Under the pieces are notes generated by a model. The model ran no database searches. It worked only from the letters and a program-made list of their open reading frames with translations, and was not told the DNA's origin. This document shows, in pieces, positions 26,434 through 35,145 of a stretch of 64,000 nucleotides of DNA; position 1 is the stretch's first letter, and each line of letters starts with the position of its first letter. The position numbers were made by a program, and so were the translations under genes. The stretch is from Balneolaceae bacterium UBA1514 (GTDB taxonomy: Bacteria; Bacteroidota; Rhodothermia; Balneolales; Balneolaceae), in assembly GCA_002323515.1 (NCBI GenBank), contig DCQQ01000008.1:1-64000 (forward strand), written 5' to 3'.

Positions 26434-27243
26434 ATGTTTATTAAAGCAATTTTATCTATACTTTTTCTTGCCATTTTAGGTAGCATCCATTGTGATAGCC
26501 TACCAGATACTCCTACTCAATCCTATGCATATGTAGATCTGAGCCATTTTCGAGTTGAACCAACGGATGTTAAATTTGATGTAGAAATGGATGGGTTCAA
26601 GGATACTACCCTCCAATTCACCCTATATGCTCAACTCCATAATTCCGAACTGTTAGAGTATTTAGGCTACATTATACGAGAACCAAGGACAGGTGTGATT
26701 CTTCTACAAGAACAATTAACAACCCCTGTTTCCGATCCTTTACCTATTGAAATACAGGGAACATTTAACTGGGAAACAAGCACGACGAACTTTGAGCAAT
26801 TGTTAGTTGAGTTATACGCTTTGGACCGGTATGGCTATGGTATACAACATCAAGCTACCCTAACCATAAAAGGTATTGCAAGTTCACCACCCCAAATAAT
26901 TTGGGTTAACAACCCAGGCTCAGTTGAAATCCCAACAGGTTCTACCACCTTAACTATTCCATTCCAAGCTAAAGTAACAGATCCTGATGGGCAAGAAACC
27001 CTAGATCGTGTATTCATTGCATTTGAAAATGAAGATGGTAGCATCCTAGTACCCAATCCTAACATCCTAACCGATACAGGTACTGGATTGGATGAAGTAG
27101 CGGGTGATTCGGTATTCACCATCACCTTCTCTGTAAACAGTTCTAACAGCCCTCAAAATAGAAGGGTTTTATATTACGCAAGGGATAAAGCGGGACTTTT
27201 TAGTGATACATTGAAATCGAGTTTTAATATTATCAATCCTTAA
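26434..27243 (+). CDS. Secreted lipoprotein-like protein with Ig-like C-terminal part
   Basis: 269 residues, with a hydrophobic signal segment ending GSIHC (cysteine 20), so probably a lipoprotein although the lipobox is weak. The rest is beta-rich: residues 30-145 have alternating strands, and residues 150-265 look like an Ig/cadherin-type fold (TLTIPFQAKVTDPDGQETLDRV split over two strands, then DSVFTITFSVN, and a YYARDKAGLFSD end). The family is not recognised. It is the first gene of the eight-gene compact unit, one base ahead of the propeller protein, so it may assist that protein at the cell surface. Confidence 0.6.
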   Translation: MFIKAILSILFLAILGSIHCDSLPDTPTQSYAYVDLSHFRVEPTDVKFDVEMDGFKDTTLQFTLYAQLHNSELLEYLGYIIREPRTGVILLQEQLTTPVSDPLPIEIQGTFNWETSTTNFEQLLVELYALDRYGYGIQHQATLTIKGIASSPPQIIWVNNPGSVEIPTGSTTLTIPFQAKVTDPDGQETLDRVFIAFENEDGSILVPNPNILTDTGTGLDEVAGDSVFTITFSVNSSNSPQNRRVLYYARDKAGLFSDTLKSSFNIINP

Positions 27244-27244
27244 T

Positions 27245-28849
27245 ATGCCAAAATTCGCATATTTTTTGGTGTTAGTGGTGACATTATGTTGCCCAATAGC
27301 TACCCAAGCACAATGGCTTGGGCCTTTGAATGCTGATTATGAGCGATTTAGGCAAAATGGTATATCGACCGTTGAAACCAGTAATGGCTTTGTTTGGATC
27401 TCCCCCCTGTTAAACGTTGCTTCTATTGAACGACCCTATCACACTTGGGCCATCCCTGAGGGTGTGGATAGTTTAACTAATGGTAAAGGTCGAGTGTTCT
27501 CCATAGCAACCCAAAGGGACACTATTGTTGCTGGTCTAGGGTTTAGCTCATCTACCCCTGCAGGTACAGTGCCCGCAGGTTATGGATACTATATTAGTAT
27601 AGATAACGGGCAAAATTGGGATTTTTCACCCTTCCCATTAGACCGCTACATAGATGAGGATACCACCTTTGTCTACGGGGGAATACAGTATAACAGAGCC
27701 CGAATTATTGTTCCCGAGCAATCACCCCCTTACAGTGTAGCAGTTAAAGACGGTGTTCTCTTTTCTGCTAACTGGGCGTCTGGTTTACTTCGAAGTACTG
27801 ATCTAGGAAACAGCTGGGAACGTATTAGCCTCCCACCTTTTGGAAATTCTAGCATGCGACCAGACGGGACCCGATACATCTGGCGAAATTGCGTTAGTGG
27901 CTCAGCTAATGCCTGTTCCCAATTTGAAGAATTATATACGGCCGTCAGTGACGATAACCTGAAGGGATTCGCAGTACACATCGATCGCAACAACCGCGTT
28001 TGGTACGGTAGTGCGGGGGGAATAAATGTCTCTGATAATGCACTCTTCGCGCCCATTGACTCGATACGATGGGATAACGTGGGCTTTAGCTATGATCCTA
28101 ATGGTCTTTTAGCCCGTTGGGTTATTGAAGTTGCAGAGGATCCTGATCGTGATCGTATTTGGATGACAAATTGGATCGCGGAAAACAGTTCTTCCAATTT
28201 ACAGGGCTTAGATCAATACGGGATTGTGTTTACCGAAGATGGTGGCTCCAGTTTTGAACAACGACTCATCGGTCAAAAGATTCTCTCTATTGGCTTTTTC
28301 AAAGGTGATGTATGGGCTGCAGGTGAGAATGGTTTATTCCGTTCTAAAGATCAGGGTACTACTTGGGAGATGATATCGGTGCCCATTACAGCAACTAACC
28401 GTTTAAACCCCAACACCTCGTATCAGAGTATAAGTAGCACATCTGATTATTTGTTTATTGGCACCTCAGATGGATTGTTGTGGACCAATGACCCTGATAA
28501 AGGCTGGAATATCGAACGAGTAAATTTCCCGCTAAGAGGAGGTAATCAATACAGCCCGGAGGCCGCATCGGTCGCAACCTATGCGTACCCAAATCCCTTT
28601 TCACCAAATCTACACGGCGAGCTTAGAATACGTTTCGAGAGCACATCAACCAGCACAGCAACCTTGCGAATAGTAGATTTTGGTATGAATTTAGTGCATG
28701 AACAGCAGCAACAGGTTCCGCCTGGGGAGTTCGAAATAATTTGGACGGGCTATAACGATATGGGTTCTAAAGTGAGTAATGGGGTTTACTTTTATGAAAT
28801 CACCCAAGGCTCGACTAAGATTAACGGAAAAATCTTGGTCATCGATTAA
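27245..28849 (+). CDS. Secreted beta-propeller protein with T9SS type A/FlgD-like sorting tail
   Basis: 534 residues. Signal peptide 1-22 (ending ATQAQ). Residues 25-435 contain BNR/sortilin-like blades, recognisable by ISIDNGQNWDFS, LLRSTDLGNSWERIS, VFTEDGGSSFEQ, LFRSKDQGTTWEMIS and LLWTNDPDKGWNIE. From Y448 a YPNPFSP motif opens a C-terminal Ig-like module (LRIVDFGMNLV, WTGYNDMGSKVSNGVYFYEI, ending GKILVID), the pattern of type IX secretion sorting domains. It should be exported through the outer membrane and anchored or released there. The ligand or enzymatic activity is unknown. Its stop overlaps the next start by one base. Confidence 0.8.
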   Translation: MPKFAYFLVLVVTLCCPIATQAQWLGPLNADYERFRQNGISTVETSNGFVWISPLLNVASIERPYHTWAIPEGVDSLTNGKGRVFSIATQRDTIVAGLGFSSSTPAGTVPAGYGYYISIDNGQNWDFSPFPLDRYIDEDTTFVYGGIQYNRARIIVPEQSPPYSVAVKDGVLFSANWASGLLRSTDLGNSWERISLPPFGNSSMRPDGTRYIWRNCVSGSANACSQFEELYTAVSDDNLKGFAVHIDRNNRVWYGSAGGINVSDNALFAPIDSIRWDNVGFSYDPNGLLARWVIEVAEDPDRDRIWMTNWIAENSSSNLQGLDQYGIVFTEDGGSSFEQRLIGQKILSIGFFKGDVWAAGENGLFRSKDQGTTWEMISVPITATNRLNPNTSYQSISSTSDYLFIGTSDGLLWTNDPDKGWNIERVNFPLRGGNQYSPEAASVATYAYPNPFSPNLHGELRIRFESTSTSTATLRIVDFGMNLVHEQQQQVPPGEFEIIWTGYNDMGSKVSNGVYFYEITQGSTKINGKILVID

Positions 28850-29922
28850 TGAAGAACGTACGCCCAATCTTTGTAGCTCTCACCACCTTGCTGATATTGA
28901 TCACAATACAGTCCACTACTGCTCATGCCCAGTTTGGTGGATATACCGGGTCCAGCCTTCAGCTAGGCTTTGATGCGCAAAGTGTCGCACTTGGTGATGC
29001 AGTTAGTGCCGGATTCAGTAAACATAATCCTATGGATAGTACCTATTTAGAGGTTCAACCCTACTATAATCCTGCTTTAGCTGCTAGTAACACCTCCAAT
29101 ACCCATTTTAGCTTGAGTGTATTTCAGTTGGGTTTGGACAGGCACTATCAGAGTCTTGGTGCTCGATTAGCTCTTCCTCCCAAAGCAGGTTTGTTTATAG
29201 GATTAATTAGAGCGGGTGTCCATGACATAGACACTCGTAGCTTAAGTGGTTATCCTTTAGGAATGGTTTCTACCTCAGATGTACAACTTCAATCAGCCTT
29301 TGGCATACGATTAAGTGAGAGGGTTCACGCGGGTATAGGATTTAAAATAAACCGAGCCGATTATCATGCCGAAATGAAAGCCTCTACTAGTGTGGGTGTG
29401 GATATAGGTATGATGCTCAAGCTAAGCCAACATACCCATTGGGCCTTCGTTGTACAAGATTTATTAGCGGAACATACCTGGAATTCTGGAGATCTATACA
29501 ATCAACCTCAATCGAGAAATCGAGTCGAAGCGATGCCTTTAAGGCTAAAAACGAGTGTCAGTACGTATGTAATGGATACTAATTTGTTTGCAGAATATGA
29601 GATAAAACGATTTAGTTCGGAGGTTACTACACGAGAATTATTCCTGTCAGATGGTGCATCTGTACAGTATTTAGAAACACTTGAAACACGTTTTACTAGT
29701 GCCTGTTTTCTCCGTGTAGCAGCTTCCCGTTCACTCCACCCTTTTTTCCGCTTACATATGGGTTGGAACCGCTACTTAGGTGGGTTATCTTCAAATGAAT
29801 GGCGTAGCGGATTTAGTCTCTCTATGCCCTTTCAACCTGCATTAAAGGTAGATTATGGATTTTCAACCAGTAGTGATCACTTAAAATCTACGCATATTTT
29901 TACCCTACGATATATTTTATGA
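28849..29922 (+). CDS. PorV/PorQ-like outer-membrane beta-barrel protein (first of two)
   Basis: 357 residues with a signal peptide ending AHAQ near residue 27. The mature start, GSSLQLGFDAQSVALGDAVSAG, followed by YYNPALAAS, is the pattern of the PorV/UPF0164 barrel family, and the remainder is alternating beta strands ending with an aromatic-hydrophobic last strand (IFTLRYIL). PorV is the shuttle that hands CTD-bearing cargo to the T9SS sortase. Translational coupling (TAATG) to the CTD-bearing propeller gene supports a partner role. Specificity is inference. Confidence 0.65.
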   Translation: MKNVRPIFVALTTLLILITIQSTTAHAQFGGYTGSSLQLGFDAQSVALGDAVSAGFSKHNPMDSTYLEVQPYYNPALAASNTSNTHFSLSVFQLGLDRHYQSLGARLALPPKAGLFIGLIRAGVHDIDTRSLSGYPLGMVSTSDVQLQSAFGIRLSERVHAGIGFKINRADYHAEMKASTSVGVDIGMMLKLSQHTHWAFVVQDLLAEHTWNSGDLYNQPQSRNRVEAMPLRLKTSVSTYVMDTNLFAEYEIKRFSSEVTTRELFLSDGASVQYLETLETRFTSACFLRVAASRSLHPFFRLHMGWNRYLGGLSSNEWRSGFSLSMPFQPALKVDYGFSTSSDHLKSTHIFTLRYIL

Positions 29923-29932
29923 TATTCTGTCT

Positions 29933-30937
29933 ATGACAACTATTACCTATTTTCAAAAAAACTGTTCTTCTTATCTACGGCATTCTCGTACACGTTTTTT
30001 CATATATAGTTTGTTATTTCTCTGGACAAGCCAGGCCACCATACATGCCCAGCGTTCGGGCGTGGCTTTGCTGGACGTTGCCCCTAATCCATTTGCTCTT
30101 TCGCTCTCAGAAGCAGGCAGTGCTTGGGGGCAAGGCGGAAGCAACTCCTTTGGTAATCCCTCTTTGTTGGTTAGATCGGAGCGATCTTCCATTGAAATCG
30201 GATATACGAATTGGATTGCCGATACAAAAAATATCTTTGGCTCCTTTCATAAAAAACTAGACAATCGTGCATTTGTCATAAGTTTTTACAGTTCAGGACT
30301 TCAGGATTTAGAGCAAAGAGACGAGCCCGGGCCAACCAATGGATTATTTTCAGTGCAGTATCTAAGCATTTCTGCGGCCTACGCTCAATCATTTAAATGG
30401 TTTAATGCAGGCGCGAGTGTGCATTATATTAGCGAAGAAATCTATCCCTATCGTTCAAATGGATATGCCTTTAATATTGGCTTATCTCGTTCCTTTGCTA
30501 AAGATCGGATTCAATTAGGCAGTGCGTTACGAAGTTTAGGAGAAATGCAATCACTAGATGTAGAAGCAACACCACTACCAAAGGCTTGGATTAGCGGACT
30601 ATCTGTAGGTTTATTAGAGTGGAGCGGTAGTAAAAACCCTGAATTACCAGTATTTATGCGAGTGCATGCGGATTATATCTACCCTCTCAATGATAATTCT
30701 GGTTCAGCTCAAGGTGAGTTTTTTAATCCCAATCCATATACCAAGGTGGGATTAGAGCTATTAATAGCAGAAACCTTACAACTTACCAGCGGAGTTAGAA
30801 CAGGTAATACAGCACGTCCCTATTCATTTGGTGTGGGTTATGTACTTCCAGATATCCGATTTAATTACGCGATTATCCCTTTTAATACTGGTTTTGGGAC
30901 TGTGCACTCGGTTGGTTTACAGTACCTATTTAAGTAG
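29933..30937 (+). CDS. PorV/PorQ-like outer-membrane beta-barrel protein (second of two)
   Basis: 334 residues; a longer N-terminal signal region (to IHAQ near residue 40; an internal start could shorten it). VAPNPFALSLSEAGSAWGQG and SFGNPSLLV reproduce the family's opening with an NPxxL turn, followed by beta strands such as ISAAYAQSFKWFNAGASVHY and a last strand SVGLQYLFK. It is a paralogue type of the previous gene, 10 bases behind it. It may act in a two-barrel complex with it, or serve as a PorQ-like partner; the sequence cannot separate these. Confidence 0.62.
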   Translation: MTTITYFQKNCSSYLRHSRTRFFIYSLLFLWTSQATIHAQRSGVALLDVAPNPFALSLSEAGSAWGQGGSNSFGNPSLLVRSERSSIEIGYTNWIADTKNIFGSFHKKLDNRAFVISFYSSGLQDLEQRDEPGPTNGLFSVQYLSISAAYAQSFKWFNAGASVHYISEEIYPYRSNGYAFNIGLSRSFAKDRIQLGSALRSLGEMQSLDVEATPLPKAWISGLSVGLLEWSGSKNPELPVFMRVHADYIYPLNDNSGSAQGEFFNPNPYTKVGLELLIAETLQLTSGVRTGNTARPYSFGVGYVLPDIRFNYAIIPFNTGFGTVHSVGLQYLFK

Positions 30938-30968
30938 AAGTTTGTCGGTATCATGAACGATCTACCTT

Positions 30969-32051
30969 ATGAATCTTAGAACTTCCTATACTCACTTTGA
31001 AAACATCACCGAATGTTATGAGGATATGTTGCCCCGTGGTTCTTTGGTGCTTGTTTTCCCACCCATTCGAGAAAAGTTTCCAAAGACGGATTATCTCTAC
31101 CTCTTGTACTCAGATTTATTGGAACAAAGTCCCGCTCCTTATTCCTTAAAAAGCATTAATGCATTAAAGCATCTATTACTGCCCTTTCTTGCTCTTAGGC
31201 ACCGCGGAAAAGTCGGTTTGCATTATCATTGGCTGGAGTTCCAAGATCTAAAATCACTATTAGCTTTTCCTTATAAGCTTATGTGGTTTAGTATGTTAAG
31301 TGCTTTAGGTACACCTATCATTTGGACGGTTCATAATTTAGAACCTCATGATCGAAAATGGCTTGGGCCTCACCGATGGCTTCATCGTAGTATGGCTAAA
31401 CGAGCTCAGAGGCTGCACATACATTCAGAAGCATTATTGGAGAGAACGTCTAACTATTTAGATATTCCATTGGATAGTAATAAGTGGTGTGTCGTACCTC
31501 ATCCTAGCTTTCCAGCTGACATTAAAGAGCGATCTACTGCCATTGATGAACTGAACAGGCGTTATTCCTGTACGATACCCGAGGATGCCACTATCCTTTT
31601 ATTGTTTGGTAATATAAGTGCCTACAAAGGTATATTGGAGTTTGTTGAGTTGTTTATCGAAGCTATTGAAGTAGGAATTTCGAGAGACACAATACATGTT
31701 ATCATAGCCGGACCAGTGAAAAAGGGTCAGGAGACGTACCATCAGCACATAACAACCGCGATTACACAGCTTCCACAATATTTTAGCCATCTCCCCCATT
31801 TTTTTCCTGAAGAAGAATATCCGTTTTTACTTTCTGCATCGGATTATTGCCTCTTTAATTATCAAAACATCCACAGTTCGGGTGGTTTAATGATGGCCTT
31901 ATCATACAGCAGAAAGGTGATTGCACCCGATATTGGGATATTTTCAAGCCATCGTAATGATTCAAGGGTTCAACTTTTTACGGGAAAAGATGAACTACGT
32001 CAGATCATTGACCGATTAAATTCCTCAACTCATAATACTAGGCATGAGTAG
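30969..32051 (+). CDS. Glycosyltransferase, GT-B fold
   Basis: Cytosolic glycosyltransferase of 360 residues. The N-terminal domain shows VGLHYHWLEF and IIWTVHNLEPHD, the C-terminal domain ATILLLFGNISAYKGILEFV, HFFPEEEYPFLLSASDYC and HSSGGLMMALSY, where a GT4-type nucleotide-sugar site is expected. A classical EX7E motif is not obvious. Donor and acceptor are unknown. It starts 31 bases after the second barrel gene and overlaps the flippase gene by 8 bases, so it belongs to a surface glycan pathway. Confidence 0.78.
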   Translation: MNLRTSYTHFENITECYEDMLPRGSLVLVFPPIREKFPKTDYLYLLYSDLLEQSPAPYSLKSINALKHLLLPFLALRHRGKVGLHYHWLEFQDLKSLLAFPYKLMWFSMLSALGTPIIWTVHNLEPHDRKWLGPHRWLHRSMAKRAQRLHIHSEALLERTSNYLDIPLDSNKWCVVPHPSFPADIKERSTAIDELNRRYSCTIPEDATILLLFGNISAYKGILEFVELFIEAIEVGISRDTIHVIIAGPVKKGQETYHQHITTAITQLPQYFSHLPHFFPEEEYPFLLSASDYCLFNYQNIHSSGGLMMALSYSRKVIAPDIGIFSSHRNDSRVQLFTGKDELRQIIDRLNSSTHNTRHE

Positions 32052-33537
32052 CATCACCCAGAAAGTAGCGAGTTTAGCCATTGGAGACATGGTAGCTAGA
32101 GGCTTAGGCTTTGTAAGTAGCATGGTCCTTGCACGGGTCTTAGGGCCCGAAAGCTATGGGATATGGACTACTGCCTTAGCTATTTTTAGTTATATGCTAT
32201 GGTTTTCGGATGTAGGAATTATGCAATTAGGAACCAGAGAAATGGCAAAAAAAGCCGATAAACAAGTTTTTAGTGCTGCTGAACTGTTTCTTGGTAAGTG
32301 TCTATGGGCCCTTATTGCGTTGATTATTTTGTTTATAATCTCACCATTTTTACCTTATTCCGAGGAAATAAATACACTGATTTGGCTCTTACTATTTAGT
32401 TTGATACCCTATGCTTTGCATACGGAGTGGTTATTTTCAGGAAAGCAGGATTTTTTTAGTTTACAAGCGGTTAAAGCACTTCAGGCTACGGTATTTTTTG
32501 GCTTTATCGTGTATGGTATTCAACAAGCAGATGACCTAGAGAAGCTACCGGTCTACTATAATATATCGGTGGGGATTACATCCCTATTACTATGGGTAAT
32601 TAGCCTGTATAAAAGGCATTTGGTCTTTTCAAACCAGACAGTAACAAAAAACTCTATTACTAGTTTAGTTTCTCTTATTAAAGAATCTCTTCAGCTTGGG
32701 CTTGGATGGGTAAGTAGCCAAGTCATTCTACTATTTCCTCCACTTATATTTGCATTGGTTTATAGTGAATCATTTGTGGGCTGGTATGGGGCCGCATTAC
32801 GCATAATTATGCTCTATATGGTGCTGGATCGTATTTTCGTGCAACTCTTGCTTCCGAACTTATCCAAAGGTTGGAATAATAACACGGCAACAATGAGTAT
32901 TAGGATTCAGCAAGCCTATCGATACCATACCTTGCTTGGGTTATTTGGTAGCTTCGGGATACTATTTTTTGCGCCCTTTGTTATACCACTGGTTTATGGG
33001 GATTTGTACACTGAAAGTATCCCCATGCTCCAAATACTCTCACCTCTATTGTTTTTAACCTTTCAAAACAGTGTATTTGCGACCTCCTTAATCGCTACGC
33101 AGCAGAGTACATACTATTTAAAAGCGAATCTATTGGGAGGAGTTATTTGTGCTATATTTATTGGAATAGGGACTTATTTTCTCATAGATTATCCAAATTA
33201 TGCTCTCTTTGTTATTGTACTTAGTGAAGGGATAATGATGTATTTAGCCTACTATTTTTTCAACAAATATGGCCTGCTTAAAACAACCTTCCCCTTCTAT
33301 CCTATGTACGTATCATTAGCCGTTGGCTTACTAAGTTATTTATGGTTCATGGGGAATCCAGTGTTTATGGGTACCTTTACCTTTCTACCCAATATCCATC
33401 TAGCAGGATTATCTAACTGGTTGATGTTTAGCCTTATACTTTTAATGGCCTTCATCCCACTCTTAGTGACCAAGACCATTAGAAGATCGGATTGGAGAAC
33501 CATTCGGGAGCTAATGAAACACAGGCCAAAGCCATAA
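32044..33537 (+). CDS. Wzx-type polysaccharide flippase (MATE/MOP superfamily)
   Basis: Integral membrane protein of 497 residues with about 14 hydrophobic segments. The start, VASLAIGDMVARGLGFVSSM then VLARVLGPESYGIWTTALA, is diagnostic for O-antigen/polysaccharide flippases of the MOP family, which move undecaprenyl-linked oligosaccharides across the inner membrane. No Wzy-type polymerase is next to it, so short repeating units or a polymerase elsewhere are both possible. Confidence 0.88.
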   Translation: MSSITQKVASLAIGDMVARGLGFVSSMVLARVLGPESYGIWTTALAIFSYMLWFSDVGIMQLGTREMAKKADKQVFSAAELFLGKCLWALIALIILFIISPFLPYSEEINTLIWLLLFSLIPYALHTEWLFSGKQDFFSLQAVKALQATVFFGFIVYGIQQADDLEKLPVYYNISVGITSLLLWVISLYKRHLVFSNQTVTKNSITSLVSLIKESLQLGLGWVSSQVILLFPPLIFALVYSESFVGWYGAALRIIMLYMVLDRIFVQLLLPNLSKGWNNNTATMSIRIQQAYRYHTLLGLFGSFGILFFAPFVIPLVYGDLYTESIPMLQILSPLLFLTFQNSVFATSLIATQQSTYYLKANLLGGVICAIFIGIGTYFLIDYPNYALFVIVLSEGIMMYLAYYFFNKYGLLKTTFPFYPMYVSLAVGLLSYLWFMGNPVFMGTFTFLPNIHLAGLSNWLMFSLILLMAFIPLLVTKTIRRSDWRTIRELMKHRPKP

Positions 33538-33546
33538 GGTAAGCTC

Positions 33547-35145
33547 ATGAGCGATAGACCACATACCTTAGGAATTGGAGTATTTGGACTGAGCACCGGC
33601 TTAATGTCCCTCTTGGACAGTATAGGGGTGAATTATGAGGAATGTGATACACAGAAATTCGATGTACCCTCTAACTCGGTATATATTGTACATCGTGCAC
33701 TAAGTAGCAAAGAACAAAACTGGTTACATAGCCAACAGGAAAAAGCTCATACCTTAGCCGTACTTTTTACACTGGAATCCGGTGTCCATCCCAAAAGTAC
33801 TTCGGTGCAAAAAAAATATTGTGCTAGTGTACATAGCCCACAATTAATGGCAGGCCCATTGTCCCATCTCAGTGTGATCGATTGCGACTCAAACGTCATT
33901 TTTTACGGCGGGAAGCAAGATCTTGATGGAATATGTTATGTAGAAAGTCAAAAAATAAAATCTATAGAGCAATCTATTTACTTAGGCATACCTTTGGAGG
34001 CTTCTGTATCGAAATTCTCATACACTAGAAAAGATTTCCCAAGCCCAACAGGCCATAAACCCAATGAAATAGTGTCACGCACTCATATTGGTCACCTACA
34101 ACACCTTTTACGTTATGCTCTTGAGCAGCTATTTTATTCCATTGATTTACCTTTCCTAAGCAAGTGGAACTTCCCAACCAGCCAATCGATTATAACCCTA
34201 CGTATTGATAGTGATTTTGGCACGGAGAAATCCTTACATGCCATCTATGAACTCGCCCATACCTACTCAGCCATACTAACAACCTTCCTACATGTTAAAG
34301 CTCATGAAGATTGGCTAGAATGGTTTACTCAATGGCCTAAGCATGAACATTCCCTACATGGCTATGAACATGCACACATACGCTCTTCCTATCCTTTGTA
34401 TCAAGATGTCGAAAATGGGTATCAAGCCATGGTACAAGCAGGAATGACACCTAAAGGCTATGCCGCTCCGTATGGCATCTGGAGCGAACAACTTTCCAAG
34501 GCCCTAGATGCGTATCCCTTTTCCTATAGCTCTGAATTTACGCATGGCTATGACTGTCTTCCTTATTGGATACCTGACTCATTAGCCAGTAAGCCTGCCC
34601 TATCCGGCAAACGTCTGCAGATTCCAGTGCATCCAATTTGCACAGGTAGTCTCCACCGATACCGGGCCGTTGAAAAAGACTTTAACGCCTATTTTAAGCA
34701 CTACATGGATGTTCAATATGGCATGCAGCAACCTATTATGCTGTATCACCATCCCCTACAACCAGGTTTGAGTAGTATTAAATTTATTATGGAGTACGCT
34801 CAAGAATTAGATTTACAATGGCTTTCTTATCATGAATGGGCTACTTTTTGGCTGCAAAGAGCCTCAGAGCGAAACGATGTTTATTACGATAAGAAAAAAA
34901 AACGGTTGATATCCAAGGATACGCCCAACATGTTGTATGAATTAAAGCAAAACAACCGTGACTTTGCTATTATACATCCTAATGATTGGGATGCTCAGAA
35001 CATGCTACCGATTCACCCACTGTCTTTCCAAACAAAAAAGAGCGGAACAATGGCAGATAAAGAATATGTACAAAATCGTTTTTCCAATAAGTGGCAGCTC
35101 TGGAAGGAATCCTTTATTCAACATAGAAACAGAAATCGCTTATGA
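33547..35145 (+). CDS. Polysaccharide-deacetylase-like (NodB-fold) protein with extra N- and C-terminal regions
   Basis: 532 residues, no signal peptide. The central part (about 205-440) has carbohydrate esterase 4 landmarks: LRIDSDFG with D221 and D223 in place of the TFDDG motif, and HGYEH (H271, H275) as the HxxxH metal motif, then YAAPYGIWSEQ and LYHHPLQPG. Residues 1-190 are an alpha/beta region with YIVHRALSSKEQNWL, not recognised; residues 440-532 form a charged tail. The position between flippase and glycosyltransferase suggests editing of a surface glycan on the cytoplasmic side, which is unusual for this family. Confidence 0.65.
   Translation: MSDRPHTLGIGVFGLSTGLMSLLDSIGVNYEECDTQKFDVPSNSVYIVHRALSSKEQNWLHSQQEKAHTLAVLFTLESGVHPKSTSVQKKYCASVHSPQLMAGPLSHLSVIDCDSNVIFYGGKQDLDGICYVESQKIKSIEQSIYLGIPLEASVSKFSYTRKDFPSPTGHKPNEIVSRTHIGHLQHLLRYALEQLFYSIDLPFLSKWNFPTSQSIITLRIDSDFGTEKSLHAIYELAHTYSAILTTFLHVKAHEDWLEWFTQWPKHEHSLHGYEHAHIRSSYPLYQDVENGYQAMVQAGMTPKGYAAPYGIWSEQLSKALDAYPFSYSSEFTHGYDCLPYWIPDSLASKPALSGKRLQIPVHPICTGSLHRYRAVEKDFNAYFKHYMDVQYGMQQPIMLYHHPLQPGLSSIKFIMEYAQELDLQWLSYHEWATFWLQRASERNDVYYDKKKKRLISKDTPNMLYELKQNNRDFAIIHPNDWDAQNMLPIHPLSFQTKKSGTMADKEYVQNRFSNKWQLWKESFIQHRNRNRL

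Noticed and set aside
27730-28056. 108-codon minus-strand ORF
   Set aside because: Lies wholly inside the propeller gene, which has a signal peptide, repeated blades and a sorting tail.
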